64,000 nt of DNA from Prochilodus magdalenae. Its lineage: Eukaryota > Chordata > Actinopteri > Characiformes > Prochilodontidae. Under the pieces are notes generated by a model. That model searched no databases and was not told the DNA's origin. It saw nothing but the letters and a program-made list of their open reading frames with translations. Position numbers and translations under genes: made by a program. Below are positions 43,966-56,844 of this stretch, in pieces. The stretch's first letter is position 1; each line of letters opens with the position of its first letter. The stretch lies in assembly GCA_024036415.1 (NCBI GenBank), contig JAMWET010007174.1, forward strand, positions 1-64,000, in the 5' to 3' direction.

Positions 43966-44514
43966 TGTGTGTGTGTATATGTATATATGGAGTATAAAAC
44001 TGTAGAATTGAGAAGTACCTTATCTGACTTTAGTGTACTTTTATACTACTGAGTAATTAAGTGGTGCTGTGTTCATTGTGCTATTGTCCTCCACCAGATG
44101 GCGCCTCGAGATCTTACTGAGCAAGCTGTTAGTTGCCATTTTGAGAAAAGAGGAAATGACAGGATAAGATGAGGTCTACATTTTTGATGACAGTAGAGAT
44201 CACATGATCGCAGAGCAGTGTTCGCTATTGTGTATGTGCAGAAACAGCTGCAGTTCATTTCTACATGTCATTCATTTTCCAACCTGTCCAAATACACAGT
44301 GTATCTGTCACTGTCTATATGAGAATGTCCTCTGCTCTGACTGGTTAACAGGTATTCAGCAGTCCCACCTGACACATCCCTTAAACCGTCAACACAAATC
44401 AGGTAACCTTATCTGAGCAGATATGGACCATGTGACCTCTTTATTAGGTACACCTTCATGTACCTACAACCTCAACTCACTTTATAGCTCCACTCTCTGG
44501 TATCCCCTTTCACC

Positions 44515-44665
44515 CTGTGTCTGATGCACTCAAACCAGAGTGACACCCACTAATACACCACTACCACATGCAGGGCTGAGAATGATCCTTCATCTACATA
44601 ATACCTGCTCTGTGGTGGTCCTGAGGGGCCGTGACTACTAAAGAACCAGTTTTTTACCATTGTAT
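44515..44665. repeat. Fragment of the palindromic repeat family
   Basis: CACTAATACACCACTACCAC, GCTGAGAATGATCC and TAATACCTGCTCTGTGGTGG match one arm of the element at 31,869-32,695. The rest is missing. Confidence 0.6.
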
Positions 44666-46790
44666 AAATACAGTAGGCTAAATCCCAGATAGCAAGCAGG
44701 TGTGGGCCACATCTGGCAAAGATATGGCACTGCTGGCCCACTGTCGGCACTGGCAATCTACTGTGAGCCAAAGGGGGCCCATGTATTTATAACATGGATT
44801 TGGCCAAGCTGTCCCAGAACAGATCTTGTCCACTTCTGGTTCTGATACAGCAGAGTTGTTTACTTTTGGCTGAGAGCTGGCTCTAATCTACCACATATGT
44901 GGCCCACAGCTTGCTTCTGAGGGGTTCGTCTACATCCAGGAACTAGAGATAGGTAGCAGCCTCATTAAAAACGTCACTGTTCAGTATAAAGCATTGGGTC
45001 TTTTCACTTGTTGGGCCGGGAGTACATTTTTTGGCCTAGTAATATAGGTTGCCAAACATTTGGTGCATCCTTAATATATATATATGAATACTTTCAAATC
45101 ATAAATATATAATGCCTCCATAATCCCTACAATTGTAGTACATGTGAGGTTTCTGTTTTTTTACCATCGACAACAGATCTTGCTCTGGAGTGGAATTGAA
45201 ACACGGGGGTTGAATGGAAACACCTGCCATAATTACAGCCTTCTTTCCATCCCACCCAGAATAATTCGTTTCTGTTACAGGTGCTAGTTTCAAGTGGTCT
45301 GTAGGGATCAACCAGCAGTTCCCAGACAAAAGCAGATATCAGGGACGCTTTGGTCAATACCACAGGCATGTCTGTGGTATTTGTGCTTTTGTCAGTCCTG
45401 GGCTGGTTCTTTCTCTTTCTCTGAGCCCTGCTTTAGCTGGATTATGTTCAGGGTGAATCACTGCCAGGCCGAGTCCCTTGAGGCCAGGGGGCCGGGTTAT
45501 TTATCACCAAACAGTCAGCATAGGCTCTTAAAAATAAAGGTGCCAGGAGTGGTTCTGTGGACTGATGTTCTAGAAGTGGTATATTTGGTTCCCCAAACGG
45601 GAGAATGTTTCGATGAATCTCTGAATAAAACTGAGAAGGCGGTGCCAAAGTGCTAAGCTAACCGAGACCCAGTTCTAGACTAAACGCCATGTAACGAATG
45701 GATGTATGGTGTTAGGTGGGGGCTCTCGTAGAGAGGTGGATACTTAGCTTCCATGAAGAGACACGCAGGGAACACGTCGTGAAGGGGTTTCGGAGCCAGT
45801 TTAATGAACAATGGGATCACTGAGACTTCACTCATCACAAGTTCCCAGATAAAACCAGTTGGAGAACCCAGGCTACAACCTAGTACAGTTCACCACACGC
45901 ACAATCTCTCCCACGCTTTCCTCCATACTCTCCATTATTCGCTCCGGCTCTCCACCGTGCACATGCGCACTGCACCTGCCTTAAAGTGACCGTTACAGCC
46001 GACATTTGGAACTTCTAACACATATATATTACCATGTATATTACACAGTGTCTCTCAGTAGAGAGGCCTGGTATGGAGCCCCCACCACTGGGTTTCATTT
46101 CGAACATCCCACTCATTTTGGCTGCCACTCTTCCTCCCAGTCAGTGATGTATCTCGGACTTCCAGAAGACTTGGTGCTGGAGATCTAAATGTGATTGGCT
46201 GATCTTCTTGTCACGTATAGTTAATCGAACTGACCAGTTGTCTAAATTGAAAACCGGGACCCTTCATCATCATATCAGTGTCCATTTATACTGTGGCATA
46301 TTATTATATCAGGGGGGAAACGGTTCCAGGGTCATGTATTTTAGGTATGGTGACTGGTGTACTGTTATAATGTATATGATGAAGGGTGTCTGATAAAATC
46401 AGGCACTAAGTAACTCTGTAAACCGTGTCAGAAAGTGATACAGCAGCTACTATGACCAGTGAAGCTTTGGTGAGCAATGGTCTGGTTGTGTGAACCCGAA
46501 ATTCATATTCATATTAAATATTTGGGCAGTAAAATGAGACTCAGGGCTACAGATCCATAGCCAGACCCTTGGCACACCCCTGGGCTAGCTCCAGTTCTGG
46601 AGAGACGGAGATTAACACCTGCTGTTAACATATCATCATCACTGTCACAAGTATTATATCCATATTATATCCAATATGTCCATATGTATATCTATATGTC
46701 ATATATGGATGGCTAAAAAAGCGACATGGTTTAAGGAATGATGCACTATTTGTAGATGGCCTGGATCTACATTCATAAAGGTCATATGCT
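44666..46790. other. Intergenic DNA, no gene recognised
   Basis: 44,690-44,790 (GGGCCACATCTGGCA-type words) looks like a degenerate dispersed repeat. Open frames at 45,099-45,656 and 45,804-46,393 lack motifs, conserved splice structure or recognisable domains. Nothing else is identified. Confidence 0.45.
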
Positions 46791-46792
46791 TG

Positions 46793-47008
46793 TACATTTA
46801 CATTTATGGCATTTAGCTGATGCTCTTATCCAGAGCGACTTACAAGTCTGATCATATTACAGGCAGGCCAGTGTAGTGTTAGAGGAGTCTTGTCCAAGGA
46901 CTCTTATTGATGTAGCAGAGCAACCAGACCGGGAGTCGAACTCCAGTCTCCCACATGTGGTGGTGGCTTCCTGGAGGGTAGTGGTGTTATCTGCTGAGCT
47001 ACACCAAA
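46793..47008 (-). mobile_element. tRNA-derived SINE, minus strand, copy 1
   Basis: Read on the minus strand it starts TGGTGTAGCTCAGCAGATAA (A-box-like), has GGAGTTCGACTCCCGG (a good B box), then AAGAGTCCTTGGACAAGACT, and ends with TAAGTCGCTCTGGATAAGAG and AAATGCCATAAATGTAAATG. Near full length. Confidence 0.72.
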
Positions 47009-47140
47009 CATTTGTACAAATCTGATGGCCCACTTCTCACCTGGTAGAATGATTCAGCTTAAAACACCCACCTGACACTTGCAGTCTCCTGACAGAGTAT
47101 CACACAGCAGTGTTCTTTAAACCTTGGCCAGCAGGTAGAA

Positions 47141-47364
47141 GTTTACATTTCATTTCAGAGATTTAGCTGCCGCTCTTATCCAGAGCGACTTACAAGGTTA
47201 TTCGTATTACAGGTAGGCCAGTGTAGTGTTAGGAGTCTTGCCCAAGGACTCTTATTGGTATAGCTCAGCATTTGCTACCTAGATTGGGATTTGAACCCCT
47301 GTCTCCCACATGGGGTGGTATCTCCCTGGTGGGTAGAGGTGTTAACCGCTGAGCCACACCAACC
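47141..47364 (-). mobile_element. tRNA-derived SINE, minus strand, copy 2
   Basis: Same family as the copy 130 bp to the left and in the same orientation: TGGTGTGGCTCAGCGGTTAA, GGGTTCAAATCCCAATC, AAGAGTCCTTGGGCAAGACT, TAAGTCGCTCTGGATAAGAG. The B box is well preserved. Confidence 0.72.
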
Positions 47365-47744
47365 ACAGAAGTGGTTAGCAGATAGCAGCAGCCCCCGACC
47401 TCTATTGCACTAAAGAAGCACAACATGCGACGCCTGCCTGTCCGACTCTACCGCAGGCCTTCTGTGGACTTTCCAGTGTTTTAAATTCACACTTAAAAGC
47501 AAAGACAATCAGTAGGACAGTTCCAGCCAGGGACAGGCCCCCAACAACAAAGACAGTCCCGGGAACATGGGGAGGTCTGGTGACCCTATAATTATGGCGA
47601 AGTCAATCAAAGACTGTAGGCCGGCTCTTCACCGCTAACCAACAGAAGAGCTTGTGGAGCCGTCTCTACCTAGATACCATTGAAGATAAACTATTCCTAG
47701 TTGCCTAATTTTTAAGAAATTAACCCTTTTATATCCATCTAAGA

Positions 47745-47822
47745 TGAGATAAGATAAGATAATACTTTATTGATCCCATAGTGGGGAAATTTGCAATGTT
47801 ACAGCAGCACAGATAAAGATAG

Positions 47823-47918
<96 letters not shown>

Positions 47919-47945
47919 TGATCCCGAAGGAAATTTAGATCTATA
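47745..47945 (-). repeat. LINE/SINE tail plus (GATA)n microsatellite
   Basis: 47,747-47,785 reads AGATAAGATAAGATAATAC then TTTATTGATCCCATAGTGGG, the complement of a fish LINE 3' tail. A (GATA)n tract of about 100 bp at 47,814-47,917 follows, then a second tail word TTGATCCCGAAGGAAATTTA at 47,920-47,939. Confidence 0.8.
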
Positions 47946-50900
47946 TATAAATATATATATAGATCTATGTTCTAGCATATATAAATAAGATCTATATACA
48001 AAAAGTACGGAGAAATATTTCAAACTTCACGAGTTTAATGTCCATGGTGTGCGGACAGTGCAAGAAGTAATTAAACTTAGAAAGTACTATTAGAAAAAAG
48101 AGAAGATTAAAGAAAAAGCTCACGGTGAGCAAGAGCTGCTGTAACTGGCTGCCACCCGAGCGGCACCGGAATCCCCCAATGAAACAAGAGTAGTGCTGTA
48201 ATGCTTGAAGAGTTCAAATACAAGTTTCATTATACCGAATACAATATAATCCCACAATGACAGAAATCGTTAGGCCTTCTGTGGAGGTCTGGAAGGCCCT
48301 GTGGGCCCTAAATAGTTTTTCACTGGCATTGCTCCAAAGAACCGCTTACTGAGTTTCTTCTTTATTGTATGATACTTGGCTCTTTGTTGAACGTTGTAAT
48401 ACAATACAGATGGCTCATGGACGTAACCCCTGGGCATCTTTTGTTAGCAATGGCGACGCCCACACTGCACATATTACAATGTGCCCGTGTTTGAGTTTCA
48501 GTGGAACTGAAGCAGGATGTCTCTATATGGCTAGACCTCTTTTGCTATTGATCATGAAAGAGGCTACAGTCCTTAAGTCCTTCAATAACCACACTACACA
48601 ACTACACAACACATGAAGTCCCTTTCGTTTGCAGCTGTCTTCCATTGACTCTGTTTTGGTGCCTGCAGTCTGTCATATGATTCATGGTTTGCTGCGGAGG
48701 GAGTTTGCCATTCACACTGTGTAAGTGCAGCGAATTACCCTCAGTGTGGCGAAAAGCAAATAATCCACTACAGAGCTTCTTTGCAGCTACTCCAGCCCTC
48801 CACACCACTGCTCATACAGTGTGTCTTAAAGGAGCGGCGTGTGAGATTTAGGGGGATCCATCAGCAGAATTGGGATGTGATACACAGCACCATGTTTCAT
48901 CACTGTATGATCACCTGTCATTGTCATGTGGAGCCTACTGTAGTCTAGCATGGGCAAACCTGTCCTATAGAGAGAGACCTGAACACGTGCTTATGTCCAA
49001 GTGGCAGCTTGAGTTTGATGGCACTATAGCGCCTGTTGGAGGACGAAGAAAGAAGATGCTGATGCCTGCTGTGTTACTATGTTCTAGCATAGTGTATATG
49101 TATCAGTAGCTCCGTGGGGAATTTTGGTAGCTTAAACATCCTTATCAAAAGAATACCATGAGGCTGAGGTCAGTTTCCTAATCCCCAGCATCCTGTTCAA
49201 ATTTTCCCCCTCCACCTTAAGTGGTGCACTTTCTAAATTCTGGCACTGACATTCAGCTTCTTAGTCACCATTTCCTGTTCACGCAGATTACCTTATCAGA
49301 ACATGCTTCCAGCTTTAATAGAATAATTAGGATGTGTTGATGGTGAACATTGACTATTCAGATGAATATGAACAGGATTAACATTGTAAACACAGTTATT
49401 ACACAGTTATTACACAGTTATAATACAGTTACTACACTGACCTAGTGCTATCTGAACTAGCACACTCCTGCTAACATGAGCACTCATGATATTTCAGAGT
49501 CAAGAGGCTGAAATAACTCATAAGCGATTATTTTACAACTACTCCATCACCAAAGTGCAGCCATGAACGAAGGCAGTGATGGGTTTACTTGCTGATGATT
49601 GGTCAGGTTGGTGAGAGAGAAGGTAAGACATGCTGAGATGTCATTGGTCAATGTATTGCGTTGGCACACGGTGATGCAACCCAATTTCCAATTTCCCAGT
49701 TGCATGGATTGTCTTTTTTGTTTTCAGTTTGACTTTCATCTCTCGCATTCTTTCTGGTGTTCTTTTAGTTCATTACTCTTATGGATTCCTTTTGTTTTCG
49801 TCATGGACTGCAAATAAACCTTGAACTTGCACTTGCATCCTGTTTCCTCATCTCCTTCACTGCTACAGGGACAGGCTTTCATCTATAGACCAGGAAATAA
49901 ATGGAGTTCAAGCTTCAAGAAGACTACTGCTAACGTTCTAAGCAATGCAATGTTGTTATGATCAGTATATCATACCGTGGGGGAATTGGGATATGTTGGA
50001 AATGGAAAATCCTGGAATATTACATAGCCACCATGATGTGTCAAATCCTCTCAGAACACTACTGTTGGAAAGAATTTAGAGAACTGGAAACCGATGAAGG
50101 CCTTCATAGTGTTATTCATGTCATTTCTCCAGTGTCTTGTAGCTGGTGCTCATAAACAGCACCCGTTAGGTTCCTCTAAAGGGAAACTTGACACTTTTTC
50201 CATGCAGATACTATTCCTTGTTTTTTTCTAGCTTCTTGGACCAGGATGCACCTCAGCAGATTCTCCTTCCTCTGTGGCTGCATCAGGCCATTGTATAAAG
50301 GCCTGATGGTGCTGCTCGGGCATCACAGAAGCCAATCATCTGATGAGGCATCTGATATATGACCTTTTCGGGAACTAAAACAAAATTATTCCCATAGAGG
50401 TGGCATTAAGCAAGAGACAGGGTAACATTACGGTGAAGAATGGTAGCACAATGTATTCCTGGATGCCGGGCGAAAGCGCCCTGATGCCACGTGATGTTTT
50501 TCTGCGTTCCTGTGGTCACCTGATGGGGCCGGACTCAATGCAGGGCTGTGTGACCAAATCATATTTATGGAAGAGTAATTCTGGTCTGATTAAAACAATC
50601 TCTTAAACTATTTCACCAGGATAGCATCTTCCTACCATTGCCAGTGTTCCACCCAGCACAGATGCTGCTCCAGTGCTACTAAGGGCATTCAGTAGAAATC
50701 TGAAATTTGATGTTTCATTTATGCTTTGTCCAATTGTTAATGAGTAAAAAACAATATCAGATGGTTATGAGGTGGATGTAGGTGGTCCCTGTTGATGTCA
50801 CATGCTCTGATCCTTGCTTTTCTCATGGTCAAGTAGATTAGCATTAGCATGCTAAAGTACCGGCAGTAAAAAGAACTGACTACAAACTTGTCATTCCATG

Positions 50901-51600
50901 AAATTTCCCTTCTGAAGCACTTTATAAAGGAGATATAGAGGTTTGGATGGGAAACACTAAAAAAGAAAACAACAAAGAAGCTGCTGGTGTTTATATAACA
51001 ATGGACTGCCCAGCCCAGATTACTTAGATCATGTGAAACAGGAAATGCAAACAGCTTCTGAGACTAAACTGTGGAGGTGTGGGAAAATGCCCCAGCATAT
51101 TTCTGTGAAAAACTAAAAGTGAGACTGTTAAAAAGAAAAATAATGCATGCTGTAATTAAGCTATGTGATTAAGAATGGTCACATATAATGTCTAACTGCC
51201 AGTGCCTCACTTCTATCTTTTATTTCCTGTGGTGATGTTTTTACGACCCACTGTTCCTCTCCCCATCTCCTCCCTGTTATTCAGAACTATCACCAAGGGC
51301 CCATACAAGGCCAGGTTAAAGCTGCCCGTGCAACAGTCCAGTTGCCCTCTTGCTTCAGTGACAACAGAATGTTCGGTTTAACATTGCGTTTTTTGGAAAT
51401 TCTCTTTTTTAGTTTGGTAACATGCTCTCATATAAATTATTCAAAAAATGACACATCATAGATTTAAAAATGAATAGCATTACGGGTAAAGCTATGTTTC
51501 AACTCAGCTCTTAACCTGGCACTGCCATTTGGAATATTAAAGTCACACTTAATAATCAGGTCAAGTAAACATTGCTAACAATGAGTCTGTGGAAATTTCT
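47946..51600. other. Gene-free stretch with dispersed debris
   Basis: No coding exon is recognised. 49,690-49,860 ends with TGGACTGCAAATAAACCTTG, which resembles an LTR end. 49,385-49,440 has a short ACAGTTATTACAC tandem. Frames of 60-80 codons here have no recognisable domain. Confidence 0.45.
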
Positions 51601-51639
51601 ATTCACACATTTAATGTTTTTTTAGTCCTGCCAGAAAAC

Positions 51640-51678
51640 ACACACACATACATACACACATACACTCACACTCACACT

Positions 51679-51728
<50 letters not shown>

Positions 51729-51741
51729 CACACAGACACAG

Positions 51742-51821
<80 letters not shown>

Positions 51822-51873
51822 ACACACACACACACACACAAACATACACACATACATACACACACAGACACAG

Positions 51874-51905
<32 letters not shown>

Positions 51906-51912
51906 GTACACA

Positions 51913-51949
<37 letters not shown>

Positions 51950-52190
51950 ACACACAAACACACACACACACTCACACACACACACACATATACACGCATA
52001 TATACACACACACACACTTACACACAGCCAGAGAAACACACTCACACACGTACAAACACACAAACACACATATATACACACACACACACACTCACAGTCA
52101 CACACGTGCACACACAGCAAGAGAAACACACGCACACACGAACACACGCGCACACATACAAACACGCACACACACACACACTTGCACACT

Positions 52191-52222
<32 letters not shown>

Positions 52223-52451
52223 AACACATACACACACACACACTCACACAGTCACACACGTGCACACACACACACACACACACACAAACAAACACATACA
52301 CACACACACACTCACACAGTCACACACGTGCACACACAGCAAGAGAAACACACGCACACCCATACAAACACACACGCACACACACACGTGCACACACACA
52401 CGCACACTCCCACATGTACACACACTTGCACACTCACACAGTCATACACAT

Positions 52452-52502
<51 letters not shown>

Positions 52503-52512
52503 TGCGCACATA
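51640..52512. repeat. Compound (CA)n block, about 870 bp, ending in (TA)n
   Basis: Mostly CA with TATA, GTACA, CAGACA and CACGTGCACA interruptions. A longer word, CACAGCAAGAGAAACACACG, occurs near 52,113 and 52,336, with a related form near 52,024, showing internal duplication of longer segments. It ends in (TA)n at 52,468-52,503. Confidence 0.97.
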
Positions 52513-52589
52513 CACTTGTTACGTTGTTTAATAACTGAGTCTAGAACTGAATTGCTGTAGACTGTAGCTCTGCTTTATACACCATCATT

Positions 52590-52930
52590 CCTGACCTCCT
52601 TCTAGATAAACTGTTCCAGGTTTGGGTTCCCCTTCACTCCCACCATGCTCTCCCCATCCACAACCTCTGTGTTTAACAGGAAACAGTATGTCAGGGTGAG
52701 CGACCACATTTGGACCCTCTGTGCCTCGGCACTGCTGCTCCGCAGGGCTTGTGTGCTCTCTCCCCTGATCTACTCTCTCTATGCCAGCTGACTTCTGATC
52801 GTGTAAACACTGTCACTACTCTGGTCAGTCTCATCTCAGAGAACGAGGAGTCCACATACCAGGAGGAGGTAGCACGGCTGGAGTCATGGTGCCGAGCACC
52901 AACACGCTGGAGCTAAACACACACAACATG
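52590..52930 (+). mobile_element. Degenerate LINE reverse transcriptase fragment
   Basis: The plus strand reads QYVRVSDH, then (frameshifted) LGTAAPQGLCALSPDLLSLC, which corresponds to the STGAPQGCVLSPLLY palm motif, and further on VSLISENEESTYQEEVARLESWC, the region after the FADD box. The FADD box itself is destroyed. Frameshifts and truncation at both ends show it is inactive. Confidence 0.65.
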
Positions 52931-53129
52931 CTGTGTAGATGATCACTGGTCTCAGAAATGATCCGCCCACCGTCCTCTACTGTAATCAACACATTTTATA
53001 AACTCTATATAAAATCTAAAAAATTTAAAAACTAAGATTTGTATTTGCTGCTGAATTCTCCTAGCTGTACGTCCCATGGTACTCCAGTGCATGGCTGTCT
53101 CTCAGATCAAACATCCTTTTTTATATTTA

Positions 53130-53861
53130 TACATTCATTGTCAAAGGAATAGCTGCACCCAGAAGGAAGTGTGGGGTTGCAGTGCTGTTGGGAAGGAAGA
53201 TAAAGGTGACCAGGAAGAATAACTGATGATACATTCAGACTGATATGGGGAATATTTATTCAGCTACATCTACAGAAGTAGTACAGGACCCATCACTGTG
53301 GTTTGTGGTTTGTGTGGCTCAGCAGATAAACACCAGTACCAACCAGGGAGCTACCATCCCATGTGGGAGACGGGGGTTCGGTTACTGGTCTAGGTAACAA
53401 TGCTGTTCTACACCTATAAGAGTCCCTGGGCAAGACCCCTAACACTACACTGGCCTACATTGTAAGTTGCTCTGGATAAGAGCATCAGCTAAATGGCACT
53501 CTAAGTCACTCCGTGACAATCTGGCACGACACCATTGTGACCTTTGGTGATGTTGACGTGGTGTTAAGGACAGTCGTTGCAACAGTCTGTGTACATGTAG
53601 TTCTGCGTTGTGCAGCCGTCTCCCAGGGGTGCTGGCACTAACAGGATGACTCATGGAGGACACCACTGCTCTCTGAATGTCTGCAGTCGTGGGTGTTGGG
53701 TTAGTCCGGTACAGCTATGAGCCCTGTCCTTGCTTACAACACATGTTGTAAGTGTGAATCTGGAATCATTGGCATGTCAATGTCAAACCTACCCACCAAG
53801 TTTAATTCCTGTCGGTTGATTCCTTCTGGGTGCCACAATTCTTTTGATGACTAGCATATAT
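53130..53861. mobile_element. TIR DNA transposon with nested SINE
   Basis: The left end TACATTCATTGTCAAAGGAA then TAGCTGCACCCAGAAGG is complemented at the right by CCTTCTGGGTGCCACAATTC then TTTTGATGACTAGCATA. No long transposase frame remains. A tRNA-derived SINE sits inside at about 53,308-53,506. The same family is at 9,979-10,320. Confidence 0.65.
53308..53506 (+). mobile_element. tRNA-derived SINE, plus strand, copy 3
   Basis: TGTGTGGCTCAGCAGATAAA (A box region), GGGGGTTCGGTTACTGG (eroded B box), AAGAGTCCCTGGGCAAGACC and TAAGTTGCTCTGGATAAGAG. Same family as the copies at 46.8 and 47.2 kb. Confidence 0.68.
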
Positions 53862-54020
53862 ATTATTAAATTTTTAAAACTATTTTTGGATATTAAATAC
53901 GGTTTATATTATATTCACACCTTGGTCCTTGGTAAATAAACATTCTGATTTTAATTCTGAAAAAAGAAAAACAGGACATATACAACACAACATTCGCCTT
54001 TAGCTTAGTCCTTACAGCTA

Positions 54021-54553
54021 CAGGGGTTAGACAATGAAACTGAAACACCTGGTTTTAGACCACAATCATTTATTAGTATGGTGTAGGGCCTCCTTTTGCG
54101 GCCAATACAGCGTCAGTTGGTCTTGGGAATGACATATACTGCGTCCTGCACAGTGGTCAGAGGGATTTTAAGCCTTTCTTCTTGCAGGATAGTGGCCAGG
54201 TCACTACGTGATGCTGGTGGAGGTTCGTCCTTCTTGGCGGTATGCTGACATTACCCTGGATACCGTGGCTCTTGATACATCACAAAGACTTGCTGTCTTG
54301 GTCACAGATGCGCCAGCAAGACGTGCACCAACAGTTTGTCCTCTTTTGAACTCTGGTATGTCACCCATAATGCTGTGTGCATTGCAGTATTTTGAGCAGA
54401 ACTGTGCTCTTACCTGCTAACTGAACCTTCACACTCTGCTCTTACTGGTGCAATGTGCAGTTAATGAAGATTGGCCACCAGGCTGGTCCAATTTAGCCAT
54501 GAGACCTCCCACACTAAAATGACAGGTGTTTCAGTTTCATTATCCAACCCCTG
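54021..54553 (-). mobile_element. 533-bp Tc1-derived MITE, copy 3
   Basis: Ends CAGGGGTTAGACAATGAAAC and TTTCATTATCCAACCCCTG between TA dinucleotides; again exactly 533 bp and nearly identical to copy 2, in the same orientation. The transposase remnant is on the minus strand. Confidence 0.88.
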
Positions 54554-54559
54554 TACATC

Positions 54560-56228
54560 CTGGAGCATGCATGCAACAATTTACATTGCCCACTTGACCA
54601 ACCACTTACCTTGTGCGCGTGCTCCGGCACCATCTGGAAAATAACTTTAATTCTCAAACGTGTTGCAAAAATTCAATTTTATTAAGTTATTAACCTCAAA
54701 ATAACGCAGAACGTGATTTTCAGCGTAAAAAAAAGTCTTTGTGTACTTCGATGCTAAGTATAGAAAATAGGCATAGTTAGTTTATTTACTCCTGCCATAT
54801 GGAAGCACAAGATACCCTACTTTAGCCAGCCTCAGCTAACCATCTGCCATTTCATTATTGCCTGTGCGCACACAGTTTTATTGAACTAATGTAAATAGTG
54901 GCTAAACAAGCTCATGCTAGCTTGGGTTAGCTAATATTAGCTTAGCTTCAGTAAGTTCAGCAGGGTGGAGGGGAAGTCTGTGAGCAAAAAGACATGAAAC
55001 TGGAGTGGCTGCTCTGGGCAGAATGTAACAGTGTGTAATCAAACTCCGCCTTGAGTCTAAACCATTCTCACTTTATATTCATAACAGCACTATAAAGCAT
55101 AATTCATAAAATGTCGTACTAGGTTATGCGTATTCACACATGACACTCTTCCCAATTCAAACCTCCAAGTTTCCATCTCTACTTAACCATTTTCACAGGC
55201 CTATCTCCTCCTTCTAAATCAGCCTCTCGCAGTGCTCTCTTTGTTTATCAAAAAGCGGGGCAGGGTGGGGGCAGGGGGTGTGGGAGATCTGGCTTTTAGC
55301 TCAAGCAGAAGCTGTCCAGATCTCGAGCCCAAGTTCTCAGAGTCAGTTCTCTCCTCTCCAGCGCTGAGAGTCTTTTCTTTTCATGACACCATGTTGAAAG
55401 CAGGGACAAACTAGTGTAGAACTAATGCAGGGACTGTGTTTTCTGTTGATGTGTTGCCCCCTATTGTTCGGAGTAAGAAATGCCTTGATATATTAATAAT
55501 ATGAATATTAAAAATATATATTAATAAGCAGCAATGATACATTAATAAGCATGACCAGTATCCTTCAGTCCAACACTCCCAGCCTGTCACTCCACTGAAA
55601 CATGAAAACAGCACTGTGCTGGTGAAGCAGGGTGAAGCGGATGAAATGGGCTCACTAAAAGCTTCATCCAACTTGAACACATACAGTCCATAAACATTGG
55701 GATACAGAGTGGACACAGAGCTTTGAATTTTTTAATTTGAGGAATTACTCTTATGGTATACCCTCGTTTTCTGGGACTCAGAAGTAATCGGACGAAGTAC
55801 CATGATAATAAGGCAAATGGTTTTGTATGTACTGTTGCAAAACCTTGATAACGAATGACTGCTGAAGTCTGGAATCCATAGACATCACAAGGGGGTGGGT
55901 GTCGTTCCTGGTACGGAACTTTTATTCCAGCTGCCCTCAGCTCCTGCTTGTTCTTGGTGGGGTGTGGGGGGTGAGGGTTTTTTCTGTTGTGCTTTCTGGA
56001 TTGGATTGCGATCAGGTGATTAACTTGGCCTTGGCAGAACATTCCTCTCATTCCCTTACGAAAGTCTTGAGTAGCTGCACACAGCGGATTACTGGTTGCC
56101 TAGTTTTGGGTGGTGGACTGTTCTCAGTCCAGCAGCTCTGCTGTGTCTGATCCACTCACACCACCACCACCACCACCAAGTCAAGTGCAGTGGTGGAGGA
56201 AGCACACAAACCATGTAGTTGAATTAAA
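54560..56228. other. Gene-free stretch
   Basis: 54,880-54,970 is rich in GCTAGC/TTAGCT words. A fragment of the palindromic repeat family lies at 56,105-56,190 (GGTGGTGGACTGTTCTCAGT, CTGTGTCTGATCCACTCAC). Frames such as 55,587-56,051 (minus) have no recognised domain. Confidence 0.45.
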
Positions 56229-56580
56229 GTAGAGACAACCCGAGTGAAATACTCCTCCAGAAGCTCCTCCCTTTAGACCTCCACTGAAGTAACAGTACTG
56301 AAGTATGTACCTTCAGATGTACTGAAGTATGGAGAGTAACAGTACTAAAGTATGTACCTTCAGATGTACTGAAGTATGGAGAGTAACAGGAGCATGGTTT
56401 ATTACGGCTCTAATGTCCTATTATCATTTCTGGAACAGGACTCAGCTCAGTGTAGGTGAAGAGACTCTAGTGTCTCTCAGTCCACCAGTCTTTAATAGAA
56501 GCTCATTCATTAGTCTGACACTGATGTCTATTACAATGATCATAAGCACAGAACAGGGAAGGAGAACCGGGTCACATTAG
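56229..56580. mobile_element. Dispersed repeat with two 47-bp units
   Basis: Second copy of the element at 28,690-29,775. It has only two units of the 47-bp repeat (56,290-56,385), then the same flank (GGAGCATGGTTTATTACGGC to ATTAGTCTGACACTGATG). Confidence 0.7.
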
Positions 56581-56762
56581 CTAGAACTGTAAAAAAAAAA
56601 AAAATGCAAACAAGCCAAACTTTTTGGTTATTTGCAGCTTAGTTACAAGTTTAAGTTAAAAAAAACCATAAAAACTTTAAACAGGTTCACAATTTAGTTT
56701 CCCTTTTCTATATATCAACTGTTTTTATGCACACATAACCCAAATAGAGTGTCATATTTTGC

Positions 56763-56800
<38 letters not shown>
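56763..56800. repeat. (ATA)n microsatellite
   Basis: Twelve or so uninterrupted AAT/ATA triplets. Confidence 0.95.
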
Positions 56801-56802
<2 letters not shown>

Positions 56803-56844
56803 CAATCGGAAACAACGTCTGTAAAACATGGGGCTAACGATGTA

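Noticed and set aside
46793..47364. Possible tRNA genes because of good B boxes
   Set aside because: No closed acceptor stem or cloverleaf; the sequences continue into a shared SINE body and tail.
51589..52560. 323-codon Thr/His frame and its opposite-strand partners
   Set aside because: Same reason: the 870-bp CA block is open in all frames.
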